Shown piece after piece: positions 1 to 8,232 of a stretch of DNA of 54,093 bases. The translations under genes were made by a program, and so were the position numbers. The notes below the pieces were generated by a model. The model searched no databases and was not told where the DNA came from. It was given only the letters and a program-made list of their open reading frames with translations. Position 1 is the stretch's first letter, and every line of letters begins with the position of its first letter. Where the stretch lies: contig NZIP01000032.1 of assembly GCA_002691645.1 (NCBI GenBank), forward strand, positions 1-54,093. Direction: 5' to 3'. This DNA comes from Flavobacteriaceae bacterium (lineage in GTDB: Bacteria > Bacteroidota > Bacteroidia > Flavobacteriales > Flavobacteriaceae).

Positions 1-790
1 ATCTTGATTTTCTGAGTAGACACAGTTATTAAGTGGATCAGTGTCTGTTCCGTCTAAATCTCCGTCGCCATCAGTATCAGGATTCTGCTCGTCTGTACCT
101 GCAGCGATTTCGTCTGCGTTAGTTGAGCCGTCATTATCACAGTCGGCAGCATTCCATGTAGCATCTGCGTTGGCTGGGTCTTGATTTTCTGAGTATGTAC
201 AATTATCAAGCGGATCGGTATCTGTTCCGTCTAAATCTCCGTCGCCATCAGTATCAGGTATAAGTATTTCTGTTCCTGCTGCGATTTCGTCTCCGTTTGA
301 TAAGCCATCGTTGTCACAGTCTGCAGCGTTCCATTCCTCAGTGGCATCTGCAGCAACTCTATTCTCTGAGTAAACACAAGGGTCTGTATCGTCAGGATCG
401 GTTGCATCTTTATCTCCATCTCCATCTGCGTCATCGTTCACAGGGTTGGAATCTTCCCCGTTTGGAACTCCATCGCCATCACAATCACTTATGTTCCAAG
501 CAGGTGAACCATCACCTTCAACTCGGTTTTCAGAGTAAACGCAATTATCAAGTGGATCTGTGTCTGTATTATCAGGGTCTCCATCACCATCGGTATCTGG
601 ATCCTGCTCGTCTGTACCTGCTGCGATTTCATCAGCATTTGTCAACGTATCACCATCACAATCTAGGGCTAGCCATTCGGAGGTTGCATCTCCAATAACC
701 TGTGTCGTATTGTCATAAATACAAGGATCGTTATCATCGGGATCGGTTTCTGAAGGATCTCCATCTCCATCTGCATCAACAAATAGAATG
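1..790 (-). repeat. Tandem coding repeats (TSP3-like units, 165-180 bp period)
   Basis: Equivalent calcium-loop codons recur at about 54, 231, 408, 573 and 753, giving spacings of 177, 177, 165 and 180 bp, all multiples of three. Neighbouring units share long stretches of nearly identical DNA, such as the segment around 53-84 and 230-258. This suggests recent duplication or gene conversion within the array. Confidence 0.8.
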
Positions 791-894
791 GAATTAGACA
801 AGTTTAAAGTGGTATTCTTGGCGAATAAATTGGTACTATTCATTATACCAACCATCAATAAACCAATAAGTAATTGATTTGGGCAATTTTTCAT
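1..894 (-). CDS. Secreted protein with thrombospondin type 3-like calcium-binding repeats (5' part; runs off the window)
   Basis: The minus-strand frame starting at 894 stays open to the window edge, giving 298 residues without a stop. Residues 1-25 look like a signal peptide (hydrophobic LLIGLLMVGI core, cleavage near LFA|K). The rest consists of five Asp-rich units of 55-60 residues. Each has a DGDGDPD/DGDGDLD calcium loop, a TDPxDN(N/D)C block, a conserved Trp and a second DCD(N/G)DG loop followed by NADEIAAGTDEQ-type sequence. This matches TSP3-type calcium-binding repeats, which in Flavobacteriia usually form stiff extracellular stalks of adhesins. Such proteins often end in a type IX secretion sorting domain; the C-terminus lies outside the window, so this cannot be tested. 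The following small gene at 1030-1359 is a single-unit relative. Confidence 0.85.
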   Translation of the reverse strand, partial: MKNCPNQLLIGLLMVGIMNSTNLFAKNTTLNLSNSILFVDADGDGDPSETDPDDNDPCIYDNTTQVIGDATSEWLALDCDGDTLTNADEIAAGTDEQDPDTDGDGDPDNTDTDPLDNCVYSENRVEGDGSPAWNISDCDGDGVPNGEDSNPVNDDADGDGDKDATDPDDTDPCVYSENRVAADATEEWNAADCDNDGLSNGDEIAAGTEILIPDTDGDGDLDGTDTDPLDNCTYSENQDPANADATWNAADCDNDGSTNADEIAAGTDEQNPDTDGDGDLDGTDTDPLNNCVYSENQD

Positions 895-989
895 GTTTTG
901 TCAGTTTTAAATCTTAAGAATTTAAGAATTTGCTTACAATAGTATCGAAATATTACGGTAAATATTGTAAAAAGTACTAATTTTTTAGT

Positions 990-1020
990 TTAAGTACTTA
1001 ATATTCAGTATTACTGAATA
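990..1020. other. Two adjacent palindromes in the AT-rich gap between the two TSP3-like genes
   Basis: Positions 990-1001 read TTAAGTACTTAA, a perfect 12-bp palindrome. Positions 1002-1020 are TATTCAGTA-T-TACTGAATA, perfect 9-bp arms around one base. They lie just past the stop of the gene ending at 1030 and upstream of the gene starting at 894. They could be a weak transcription end or an operator. The GC content is too low for a convincing intrinsic terminator. Confidence 0.35.
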
Positions 1021-1029
1021 AACTTGAAA

Positions 1030-1359
1030 TTAATCTGCGTAGTTTGGATTTAGGTCTTGACCATTTTCAATTCCATCATTATCACAGTCCCCATACAACC
1101 ACATCGGAGACTCAGAACCTTCTTTTCTGAAGTTTGAAAATTTACAAGGATTATTTGCGAATGGGTCTGTTAGGTCAGGATCGCCATCGCCGTCTGTATC
1201 TATTTCTTTTAGAATATTCCTGTCGCTTGCGCTGAAGGTACTTTTATCAACTGAATTAACATTTATAACCATTTCTTCATTCTCAGCTGAGAAAATCATT
1301 AAATGAGTGCAAAAAACCAAAACAATAATTTTGAATAGATTGAGAAGACTTATTTTCAT
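1030..1359 (-). CDS. Small secreted protein with a single TSP3-like repeat
   Basis: 109 residues: a signal peptide (about 1-25, hydrophobic LFKIIVLVFCTHLMIFSA) and then one copy of the pattern seen in the large neighbour. It has a DTDGDGDPD loop, TDPFANNPC, a Trp and a GDCDNDGIENG loop, and stops with NPNYAD. I see no anchoring, enzymatic or sorting domain. It is too short to be a stalk, so it may be a secreted calcium-binding module, a decayed copy of the neighbour, or a chaperone or accessory of it. The ATG at 1357-1359 directly precedes a basic signal-peptide start. Confidence 0.7.
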   Translation of the reverse strand: MKISLLNLFKIIVLVFCTHLMIFSAENEEMVINVNSVDKSTFSASDRNILKEIDTDGDGDPDLTDPFANNPCKFSNFRKEGSESPMWLYGDCDNDGIENGQDLNPNYAD

Positions 1360-1378
1360 AACGCTTGATAACTTTAGT

Positions 1379-1426
1379 CTTTTAAAAGTGTCTATGGGAG
1401 ATAGATCCTAAAGACACCTTTAAAAG
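1379..1426. promoter_or_regulatory. Long inverted repeat upstream of the small TSP3-like gene
   Basis: Arms 1379-1393 (CTTTTAAAAGTGTCT) and 1412-1426 (AGACACCTTTAAAAG) match at 14 of 15 positions around an 18-nt loop. The repeat sits 20 bp upstream of the start at 1359, in the divergent gap to the methyltransferase gene at 1552. It could be an operator or a 5'-leader hairpin of the minus-strand gene. No T-tract follows it on either strand. Confidence 0.45.
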
Positions 1427-1551
1427 CACGTTCGATTTTTTAGGTGTTACTAAGGACATGGATTTTGTCTAAAAACATATAATTTAATGGTCGAAATGTA
1501 ATTTTGTTCGATAAATCTTACAAATACATTAAATAACTAACTTACACTATA

Positions 1552-2166
1552 ATGAAAGAATTCTGGAATCAAGTATACAATTCTTCTGATTATGCGTATG
1601 GGAAAAATCCTAATTGCTATTTTAAATTATGTCTTGATAAACTTCCAAAAGGCACGCTATTATTGGCTGCAGAGGGAGAAGGCAGAAATGCAGCATACGC
1701 CGCTGAGTTAAATTGGAGTGTAAGTGCATATGATTGGAGTGTAGTGGCAAGAGATAAGGCTCTTCAACTCGCTTTAGAAAAAGAGGTTCAGTTCGATTAT
1801 CATTTAGGCTCTCTCAAGGATTTAAATTTTGAAACACATTGCTTCGATGCCTTAGGCCTTATTTATGTTCATTTTCCAGAGGGCATACGTGAAATTAATC
1901 ACACTAAACTCTTAAACTACGTGAAGCCTGGTGGACATATCATCATTGAAGCATTCCACGAAGATCATCTCGACTATCAAAAACAAAATCCGAATGTTGG
2001 GGGCCCAAAAATGTTAGAACAATTGTATACTGCTCAAAAAATTCAATCTGACTTTAAAGACATAAACTTTCAGCATTTAGAAGAAGTTGAAATTAATCTA
2101 AATGAGGGCTATATGCATAATGGCACCACAAAAGTAGTTCGGGCTTTGGCTCAAAAACCTTTCTAA
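1552..2166 (+). CDS. SAM-dependent class I methyltransferase (TehB-like)
   Basis: 204 residues, a single methyltransferase domain. The SAM-binding loop is the variant AAEGEGRNAAYAA (about 38-50) in place of the classical GxGxG. It is followed by YDWS near 60 and a post-motif YVKPGGHIIIEAF near 123-135. This EGEGRNA loop is typical of a tellurite-resistance/thiopurine-type methyltransferase subfamily common in Bacteroidota. The substrate cannot be read from sequence. It overlaps the convergent aminotransferase gene by 4 bp at the 3' end. Confidence 0.8.
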   Translation: MKEFWNQVYNSSDYAYGKNPNCYFKLCLDKLPKGTLLLAAEGEGRNAAYAAELNWSVSAYDWSVVARDKALQLALEKEVQFDYHLGSLKDLNFETHCFDALGLIYVHFPEGIREINHTKLLNYVKPGGHIIIEAFHEDHLDYQKQNPNVGGPKMLEQLYTAQKIQSDFKDINFQHLEEVEINLNEGYMHNGTTKVVRALAQKPF

Positions 2167-3404
2167 ATCAACTTTGCTTGTCTCTCGGCTATTGTTTGAA
2201 ATGCCTCAATAAGCTTATCGATTTCTTCCACGGTATTAAAAACATTTGGAGAAATTCGACAGCCTTCTACACCTCCATAATTTGAAATAGCCACCGTAAA
2301 AATGCCAAACTCTTTCATGAGTGTATCGGCTAATTCGTGAGTGTTCATGTGCTTAACCCCTATGTTTGAAATGGCGCAAGACCTTTTGATATCTTCAGGG
2401 GTATTGATTACTATCATTGGATTTGGTCTCAATGCGTCTGTAAGTCTTCGTTGTAATTGCCTCAATCTATTTTCTTTTTCCACTGGACCAATAGCGTTGA
2501 GATAATTGATGGCATCGATAATGGCTAGATGATGCTGACAAGGTAGCGTTCCAATATGTGAAAACCTTTTGATATCATCTTTCATATCGACACGTTCTGT
2601 GAAGAGCGGCCATACGATATCTCTGTTTTTTGGATTGACATATAATAAACCAGTTCCTAATGGAGCCGCTAACCATTTGTGTAAACTACTTCCATAGAAA
2701 TCGCAGTTTAAATCGTCGATATTAAAATTAAAATGACCTGCGCAATGCGCTCCGTCTACCATTACATAAGCTCCTCTTTTATGAGCCATATCACAAATTT
2801 TAGCAATAGGTAAAATGTGGCCAGTGATATTCACCATATGGCAAACCATCAGAAATTTGGTATTGGGCTTCATTGCTGATTTGTATGCATCAACTACTTC
2901 TTTGTCGTTTTTAGGATGCATAGGAACGTCTATCTCTGTAATTTCAATGCCAAATCGCTCTCGAACTTGATAGAACATTTGTCGCATGGCCCCATAATCT
3001 TGTCTTGCAAAAATGACATGATCTCCTTTTTTCCAAGGAAATCCTTTAGTAATGGTATTGAGAGATTCTGTTGTGTTTCTTGTGAGCACAAGATTTTTTT
3101 CTGAAGTGCCCACAGTTTTAGCCAATGCTGCCACAACTTTATCTTGGTCATTGAAACGTTGGTTACGCATATAATATGAGCCCCATTTATTGATGCTTTT
3201 TTGATGCTTTTGTACTGCTTTGAGAGTGGGCTGGGGAATGATATTATAGTATCCGCTTTCAAGGTTAATAAACTCTGTCGGAAGCTCATAATCTGCTCTT
3301 ATTGCATCCCATTTGTCACTAGGTCGATTTGCCCAAACCATTTTTGATTGGGATAATGCCAAACTTCCTAAGCCAAACATTTTCAAAAAATCTCTCTTAA
3401 TCAT
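2163..3404 (-). CDS. Exported class V PLP-dependent aminotransferase
   Basis: 413 residues. The PLP lysine is predicted at K243 (SSLHKWL), the cofactor-stacking/ring-N pair at D217 and H220 (VDGAHCAGH), and the phosphate-binding TRNTTE at 108-113. The family includes isopenicillin-N epimerase-like and cysteine-desulfurase-like enzymes. It lacks the cysteine loop of a real cysteine desulfurase and the gene lies far from suf. The N-terminus MIKRDFLKMFGLGSLALS resembles a Tat-type signal (KRDFLK then a hydrophobic stretch), so a periplasmic location is likely. The reaction is unknown. Confidence 0.8.
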   Translation of the reverse strand: MIKRDFLKMFGLGSLALSQSKMVWANRPSDKWDAIRADYELPTEFINLESGYYNIIPQPTLKAVQKHQKSINKWGSYYMRNQRFNDQDKVVAALAKTVGTSEKNLVLTRNTTESLNTITKGFPWKKGDHVIFARQDYGAMRQMFYQVRERFGIEITEIDVPMHPKNDKEVVDAYKSAMKPNTKFLMVCHMVNITGHILPIAKICDMAHKRGAYVMVDGAHCAGHFNFNIDDLNCDFYGSSLHKWLAAPLGTGLLYVNPKNRDIVWPLFTERVDMKDDIKRFSHIGTLPCQHHLAIIDAINYLNAIGPVEKENRLRQLQRRLTDALRPNPMIVINTPEDIKRSCAISNIGVKHMNTHELADTLMKEFGIFTVAISNYGGVEGCRISPNVFNTVEEIDKLIEAFQTIAERQAKLI

Positions 3405-3445
3405 TCTTATGATGGTGTTAGTTGATTAGAAAGTTACAAAATACT

Positions 3446-3472
3446 TTGATTCACGCATTTAAAGTAAATTTG
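3446..3472 (+). promoter_or_regulatory. Putative Bacteroidota promoter for the DUF2237 gene
   Basis: TTG at 3446-3448 and TAAATTTG at 3465-3472, separated by 16 bp, fit the flavobacterial -33/-7 pattern (TTG ... TAnnTTTG), with the spacing slightly short. The start codon follows at 3493. Seen by eye only. Confidence 0.45.
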
Positions 3473-3492
3473 ATAAAGGTTCAAAAGTTCAT

Positions 3493-3867
3493 ATGAAAGC
3501 TGAAAACGAAACACTAAATGTATTGGGAACTCCATTAAAGGCTTGTTGCTTTAGTCCTATGACTGGGGTATTTAGAGATGGCTATTGCAAAACTAACGCC
3601 TTTGATTTGGGAACACATACGGTTTGCGCACAGGTAACAACAGCATTTTTACAATTCAGTTTAGAACAAGGTAATGATCTAATTACACCGATTCCGATGT
3701 ATAATTTTCCTGGATTAAAAGATGGTGATTTTTGGTGTTTGTGTGTGAGTCGATGGATAGAAGCACACAATGCCGGAGTTGCACCATCCATACGTTTAGA
3801 TGCCTGCCATAGTAAAACTTTAGAATACCTAGATATAACCGTATTAAATAAGTATGCGATAAAATGA
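3493..3867 (+). CDS. DUF2237 family protein
   Basis: 124 residues matching the DUF2237 pattern from start to end: NVLGTPLKACC, SPMTGVFRDGYC, DLGTHTVCAQVT, FPGLKDGDFWCLCVSRW and HSKTLEYLD. Conserved cysteines and the WCLC motif are present. No biochemical function is established for the family. It overlaps the next gene by 4 bp, so the two are probably cotranslated. Confidence 0.85.
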   Translation: MKAENETLNVLGTPLKACCFSPMTGVFRDGYCKTNAFDLGTHTVCAQVTTAFLQFSLEQGNDLITPIPMYNFPGLKDGDFWCLCVSRWIEAHNAGVAPSIRLDACHSKTLEYLDITVLNKYAIK

Positions 3868-4616
3868 AAAAAATGATACTTGCCAGTGTTTTAATTCTTC
3901 TTTTTTTTGGGTGTTCAGACTCCTCTAAAGACGCCCAGTATATTGTTGATAAATCAATTCAAGCTCATGGTTTCGATAATTTAAAGGGTAAACAAATTCA
4001 CTTTCAATTCAGAGATTACGCTTATGAAATTAAGCGAGGCTCTTTTGGATTTGAATACGCAAGAAAAAGAATCCTTACAGATAGTCTTCAAAACTCCAAG
4101 CAACTACGAGACTATATTTTAAATGGACAATTTACTCGTAAGATTGATAAAGAAACCATAGCATTAGCAGATAGTATAAGTGCAAAATACTACCGATCTG
4201 TTAACTCTGTAGCTTACTTTTTTCAATTACCTTATGGCCTGAATGATTCTGCGGTTAAAAAAGAATACATAGGAGTTGTCAATATTGAAAATCAGCCTTA
4301 CTACGCTCTAAAAGTAACCTTTAATGAAGTCGGTGGAGGTGAAGATTTTAAAGATGAATTTAGATATTACATTCATCTGAAAAATTTTAAACTCGGATAT
4401 CTCTCTTATCGTTTTTTTACCGACGGAGGAGGTATTCGCTTTCGTAAGGCGACTGCCGAAAAATATGTCGATTCTATGCTTTTCTTGGATTACCAAAATT
4501 ACAAGGCCCCGATAACCACTGATTTAGACAGCCTGCCCTACTATTTTCACCTACAAAAACTCAGTCCTTTATCTCGTATCGAAAATGAAAATATACAGGT
4601 ATTTGAATTGGAATGA
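3864..4616 (+). CDS. Lipoprotein, DUF6503-like
   Basis: 250 residues with a lipoprotein signal (hydrophobic LASVLILLFFG followed by C17). The mature start, AQYIVDKSIQAHG, and the YRF-rich beta pattern resemble the DUF6503 group of Bacteroidota lipoproteins; I recall the family by pattern only. It has alternating beta strands and a GGGEDFKDEF turn and no catalytic motif I can identify. It overlaps the DUF2237 gene (ATGA). Confidence 0.7.
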   Translation: MKKMILASVLILLFFGCSDSSKDAQYIVDKSIQAHGFDNLKGKQIHFQFRDYAYEIKRGSFGFEYARKRILTDSLQNSKQLRDYILNGQFTRKIDKETIALADSISAKYYRSVNSVAYFFQLPYGLNDSAVKKEYIGVVNIENQPYYALKVTFNEVGGGEDFKDEFRYYIHLKNFKLGYLSYRFFTDGGGIRFRKATAEKYVDSMLFLDYQNYKAPITTDLDSLPYYFHLQKLSPLSRIENENIQVFELE

Positions 4617-4678
4617 AGTTTGTTATACAGATATGAATAGACGTCAAGTAAAAACTTAAATAACTATAAATTAAAATT

Positions 4679-4783
4679 ATGTTAGCATTTATTTTCTCTG
4701 CCATTTTATCTATTAATACAGACAATCCTCCAAATGAATTTGTACAACCAGATATAATTAAAAAAGAACAAGTTTCAATATGA
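4679..4783 (+). CDS. Doubtful short ORF (34 aa)
   Basis: The only reading frame of any note in the 234-bp gap 4617-4850. It encodes MLAFIFSAILSINTD and then a polar tail with no recognisable motif. The gap otherwise holds AT-rich sequence with no hairpin or promoter I could defend. It may be a real micropeptide, a gene remnant or chance. Confidence 0.15.
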   Translation: MLAFIFSAILSINTDNPPNEFVQPDIIKKEQVSI

Positions 4784-4850
4784 AAAAGATTAATGAAAAA
4801 AAGAAGAAAACTATAATCTCAGTATTTTTACATGAAATTTGAAATAGCTC

Positions 4851-5423
4851 ATGCAGTTTAATGGCAAAGAAATATTGACAGCAACAATGGTTCTTTTTGC
4901 TGTGATTGATATACTTGGTAGCATTCCAATTATTATAAATCTGAGGCAAAAAGTTGGGCATATCCAATCTGAAAAAGCTTCTGTAGTGGCTCTTGTCATT
5001 ATGATTGCTTTTTTGTTCGTCGGAGAAACTATTTTAAAGTTAATCGGTATTGATGTAAATTCTTTTGCCGTTGCAGGTTCATTTGTCATTTTCTTTTTGG
5101 CTATTGAAATGGTTTTGGGAATTTCTCTTTACAGGGATGAAGAACCTGAAAGTGCTTCTGTTGTTCCAATTGCATTTCCGCTAATTGCTGGAGCTGGAAC
5201 GCTAACTTCAATTTTATCTCTACGCGCAGAATACCATGTTGAAAACATCATCATCGCTATTGTAATCAATATCGTTTTTGTTTTTGCAGTTCTGAAATCT
5301 TCTATCAAAATTGAAAAGATGCTTGGAACTGCTGGACTAAATGTTATTCGAAAGGTATTTGGAGTGATCCTTATGGCTATTGCCGTTAAACTCTTTGCTG
5401 CCAATATCAATCAACTCTTTTAA
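4851..5423 (+). CDS. MarC/UPF0056 family integral membrane protein
   Basis: 190 residues with about six hydrophobic segments. It has the MarC-family opening (LFAVIDILGSIPII), the loop SASVVPIAFPLIAGAGTLTSIL and a final VFGVILMAIAVKLF helix. MarC-type proteins are inner-membrane proteins of unknown transport function; the old multiple-antibiotic-resistance label is not supported experimentally. A small membrane protein gene follows after 10 bp. Confidence 0.85.
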   Translation: MQFNGKEILTATMVLFAVIDILGSIPIIINLRQKVGHIQSEKASVVALVIMIAFLFVGETILKLIGIDVNSFAVAGSFVIFFLAIEMVLGISLYRDEEPESASVVPIAFPLIAGAGTLTSILSLRAEYHVENIIIAIVINIVFVFAVLKSSIKIEKMLGTAGLNVIRKVFGVILMAIAVKLFAANINQLF

Positions 5424-5433
5424 ACTGATTTTT

Positions 5434-5637
5434 ATGTCAAAAACTTTTGCGTATATCATCATCCTAATTGCAACTATTCTCATTGTAATAAATGGATTTA
5501 AACTTGATTTCGAACAGCTTTTCGAAGGAGATAGCTTAATTGGACTAATTGGAATCACAGCCTCCTTATGTACTATCGTAATAATGCTAATCTTTCTAAC
5601 CTCTAAAAAGATCGAGGATAAAGTTTCTAGAAAATAA
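5434..5637 (+). CDS. Small hypothetical two-helix membrane protein
   Basis: 67 residues starting at the ATG at 5434, just after the MarC stop; an in-frame start at 5380 would lie inside marC. Two hydrophobic segments (about 4-22 and 35-57) are separated by an acidic loop (LDFEQLFEGDS), with a basic tail KKIEDKVSRK. No family recognised. It is probably cotranscribed with the MarC gene and ends 2 bp from the convergent S41 protease gene. Confidence 0.6.
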   Translation: MSKTFAYIIILIATILIVINGFKLDFEQLFEGDSLIGLIGITASLCTIVIMLIFLTSKKIEDKVSRK

Positions 5638-5639
5638 GC

Positions 5640-7217
5640 TTACTGACTATTTTCAATTTCAAGCACCTTCTCAAGCATTGGGTCTAAGGTTCCTCTAAGT
5701 TGAGCGGCAATATTCGAATCAAAAAGTTGATCAGCCATGTTCGCTTTCATCAAGGTGTTAATGGTGCGACCGTATTGTTTTTGATTTAAGATAAAACCAT
5801 AAGATTTTAGGTCATCAATGAAAGCCTTGATTTCACCATCTGTGAAGTTGAAGTCATTTAAGAATTCTTGCTTAGTGAAATTGTAATATCTCTTTCGATT
5901 GCGCTCTAAGTAATTGAATACAAAATTAGAAATATAGGTTTCTTCATCTAACATTTTCAATGTTTCAAGTGTTGTGTTTTCAACCGCCACAAAAACATCT
6001 GGGATAATCCCTCCTCCACCATAAACAACCTTGCCTTTAGGTGTTAAAAATCGAAGAGAATCGTTGACTTCTATATTATCTGCAGAATCCATTTCTCCTG
6101 AATCATAACGGTCATAAATCTGCATATAGTAATCTTCCTTACCTTTTTGATAGGGTCGTTGAATTGACCTCCCCGTAGGTGTGTAATAACGTGATATGGT
6201 CAAACGAACAGCTGAACCGTCACCCAGTTCCATCTCTCTTTGAACAAGACCTTTTCCGAATGAACGCCTTCCGACTATAGTGCCTAAATCGTTGTCTTGA
6301 AGAGCACCTGCTATAATCTCAGAAGCCGAAGCTGAACTCTCATCGATTAAAACATAAACAGGTTGGTTTTCAAATACGCCCAAGCTTGAGGCAAAACTTT
6401 CTTCTATTCGACCTGATTTGTCTTTTGTGTACACAATCATTTGATCGGCCTCCAAAAACTCATCTGCAATTTGCTCAGCAATTCCGATATAACCACCGGG
6501 ATTCCCTCTCAAATCAAATACAAGCTTTTCTGCCCCTCTAAGGATCAGTGATTCAAGTGCTAATTTAAATTCAGTGTAACTGCTTTCAGCAAATCGATTA
6601 AGCTGAATATAACCCATGTTATCACTGAGCATATATTTTGCATTTACAGAAACAATAGGAACGTCTCCTCTGTTAATTGCGACTTGAAATGCACTGTCAA
6701 TCGCCTTTCTGTAAATTTCTAACTCAACCTGACTGTTTTTTTCTCCTTTGAGTCTTGTAACAATCTCTCCTGAAGCAATTTCTTTATTGAATAAGGTGTC
6801 TTGATCTGCGATCATGATTTTGTCTCCTGGGAGTAGTCCGACCTTTTCACTCGGGCCTCCCTTTATGACCTTAACCACAGTCGCGGTATCTTGTTTCATT
6901 CGAAAAGTGACTCCAATGCCAACAAAATCACCACGCATTTGCTCTGCAACTTCTGTCATGTCACTTTTTGGAATATAAACAGAATGTGGATCGAGTTCTG
7001 AGAGTATTGAATTTACTGTTTTATCGACTATCTCTTCAGTATTTACAGGGTCTACGTACTCCCTATCAATAAAATCTATAAGCCTATTTAATTTTTCTTT
7101 AGTGGGGTTTGATGTGTAAAAAGTATTTTCTGAATCAGCTAAGAACCATCCTGCCCCAAAGAACAAGACCGCGAAAAAAGAAAAAGCAATAAGTCGTAAT
7201 ATAAATTTTAGCATCAA
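5640..7217 (-). CDS. S41 family C-terminal processing protease with PDZ domain
   Basis: 525 residues. One N-terminal membrane anchor (about 3-27) is followed by the CTP N-terminal helix region, a PDZ domain (about 90-170, GDFVGIGVTF and LLPGDKI) and the S41 catalytic core. The nucleophile is predicted at S297 in SSASASE and the general base at K322 in SFGKG. The 25-residue distance between them equals that of the Ser/Lys dyad of E. coli Tsp. FDLRGNPGGY is also typical. It probably acts in the periplasm on C-termini of envelope proteins. Last gene of a four-gene overlapping operon (4 bp with the deaminase). Confidence 0.92.
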   Translation of the reverse strand: MMLKFILRLIAFSFFAVLFFGAGWFLADSENTFYTSNPTKEKLNRLIDFIDREYVDPVNTEEIVDKTVNSILSELDPHSVYIPKSDMTEVAEQMRGDFVGIGVTFRMKQDTATVVKVIKGGPSEKVGLLPGDKIMIADQDTLFNKEIASGEIVTRLKGEKNSQVELEIYRKAIDSAFQVAINRGDVPIVSVNAKYMLSDNMGYIQLNRFAESSYTEFKLALESLILRGAEKLVFDLRGNPGGYIGIAEQIADEFLEADQMIVYTKDKSGRIEESFASSLGVFENQPVYVLIDESSASASEIIAGALQDNDLGTIVGRRSFGKGLVQREMELGDGSAVRLTISRYYTPTGRSIQRPYQKGKEDYYMQIYDRYDSGEMDSADNIEVNDSLRFLTPKGKVVYGGGGIIPDVFVAVENTTLETLKMLDEETYISNFVFNYLERNRKRYYNFTKQEFLNDFNFTDGEIKAFIDDLKSYGFILNQKQYGRTINTLMKANMADQLFDSNIAAQLRGTLDPMLEKVLEIENSQ

Positions 7218-7651
7218 TCCAAAATAAGGTGTTCAACACTCACTCCTGCGCGTTTCAAAAATTCCAAACCAGAAACATCTTTATAAGCGTTTAAATATAC
7301 AACGCGTTTTATCCCCGCTTGGTGTATGAGCTTGCTACATTCTTTACAGGGAGAAAGTGTTATATACAAAGTAGCACCTTCACATGACTGAGTAGACCCT
7401 GCAACTTTGAGAATAGCATTAGCTTCGGCGTGGAGAACATACCATTTGGTATAACCCTCTTCATCTTCACAAAAATTCTCAAATCCTGTTGGCGTACCAT
7501 TATACCCGTCAGATATTATCATTCGATCTTTGACAATTAAGGCCCCAACTTGTTTACGCTTGCAATGCGAGAGCTTACTCCACTGCCCAGCCATTTTCAT
7601 ATAGGCTTTGTCGTATCGAAGTTGTTTTAAATTTTCAGGGCTAGCTTTCAT
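7214..7651 (-). CDS. Deoxycytidylate deaminase family protein
   Basis: 145 residues from the ATG at 7651, which overlaps the HupE stop as ATGA; an in-frame start further upstream would lie inside that gene. Zinc ligands H74 (HAEAN, with catalytic E76) and C102/C105 (PCKEC) are present, with NGTPTGF as in dCMP deaminases. It would convert dCMP to dUMP and feed thymidylate synthesis. It overlaps the S41 gene by 4 bp. Confidence 0.9.
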   Translation of the reverse strand: MKASPENLKQLRYDKAYMKMAGQWSKLSHCKRKQVGALIVKDRMIISDGYNGTPTGFENFCEDEEGYTKWYVLHAEANAILKVAGSTQSCEGATLYITLSPCKECSKLIHQAGIKRVVYLNAYKDVSGLEFLKRAGVSVEHLILD

Positions 7652-8232
7652 AGAGGAAAGGTTGCTACAAGCATTGGAATACAGATCAGTATCACTAAAA
7701 CAGACATTGCGAGAATAACTTTTTTGCTCCAATTTGGAGCCGCTTTAAAGAGTAATCCTGTAAATAAAAGAACGACAGTCAAAACAATCAGCTGAGCAAT
7801 TTCAATTCCCCCTGTAAAGCCAAGCAGCGGCATTAATTTATCAGGCTCACTATCCATCAACATTTTAAAATAATTTGAAAATCCAAAGCCGTGAATAAGC
7901 CCAAACACTAAAGTGGCTAGAAGGTGTGACCTGAACGGAAATTGTATAGCCTTTGATTGTTCGATTAAAATATTGAATACTGCCGTAATTGTAATTGTCA
8001 CGGGGATTAAAAATTCGATAATAGACGAGTCTATTTCAATTATTTTATAAACACTTAATGCTAATGAGGTACAATGCGCCAATGTAAAGGCCGTTGCTAA
8101 CCACACTACTTTTGTAAATTCTTTTAATTGAAAGGGCAGAGCCAATGCCGCTAAAAAGAGCACATGATCGTAGACCTGGGGATCTAAGACGTGCGTCAAG
8201 CCCAATTCGAAGTAAAATAAAATCTGTTCCAT
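7648..8232 (-). CDS. HupE/UreJ-like membrane protein
   Basis: 194 residues with about six membrane segments. His/Asp-containing motifs HVLDPQVYDHVLF (N-terminus), LAHCTSL and FGLIHGFGFS match the HupE/UreJ group of putative nickel/cobalt-type permeases. No hydrogenase or urease gene is in the window, so the substrate is open; the Bacteroidota copies are mostly found without such partners. Coupled to the DnaJ gene upstream by a shared base (TAATG) and to the deaminase downstream by ATGA. Confidence 0.8.
   Translation of the reverse strand: MEQILFYFELGLTHVLDPQVYDHVLFLAALALPFQLKEFTKVVWLATAFTLAHCTSLALSVYKIIEIDSSIIEFLIPVTITITAVFNILIEQSKAIQFPFRSHLLATLVFGLIHGFGFSNYFKMLMDSEPDKLMPLLGFTGGIEIAQLIVLTVVLLFTGLLFKAAPNWSKKVILAMSVLVILICIPMLVATFPL

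Noticed and set aside
231-698. Antisense and alternate-frame ORFs in the TSP3-like array
   Set aside because: Repetitive Asp/Gly codons keep other frames open; their His/Leu/Gln-rich products have no protein-like pattern, while the minus frame from 894 has a signal peptide and repeats.
2163-3404. Class V aminotransferase as a second cysteine desulfurase
   Set aside because: It lacks the RTGHHC-type cysteine loop found in SufS at 41067's neighbour and has an export-type N-terminus.
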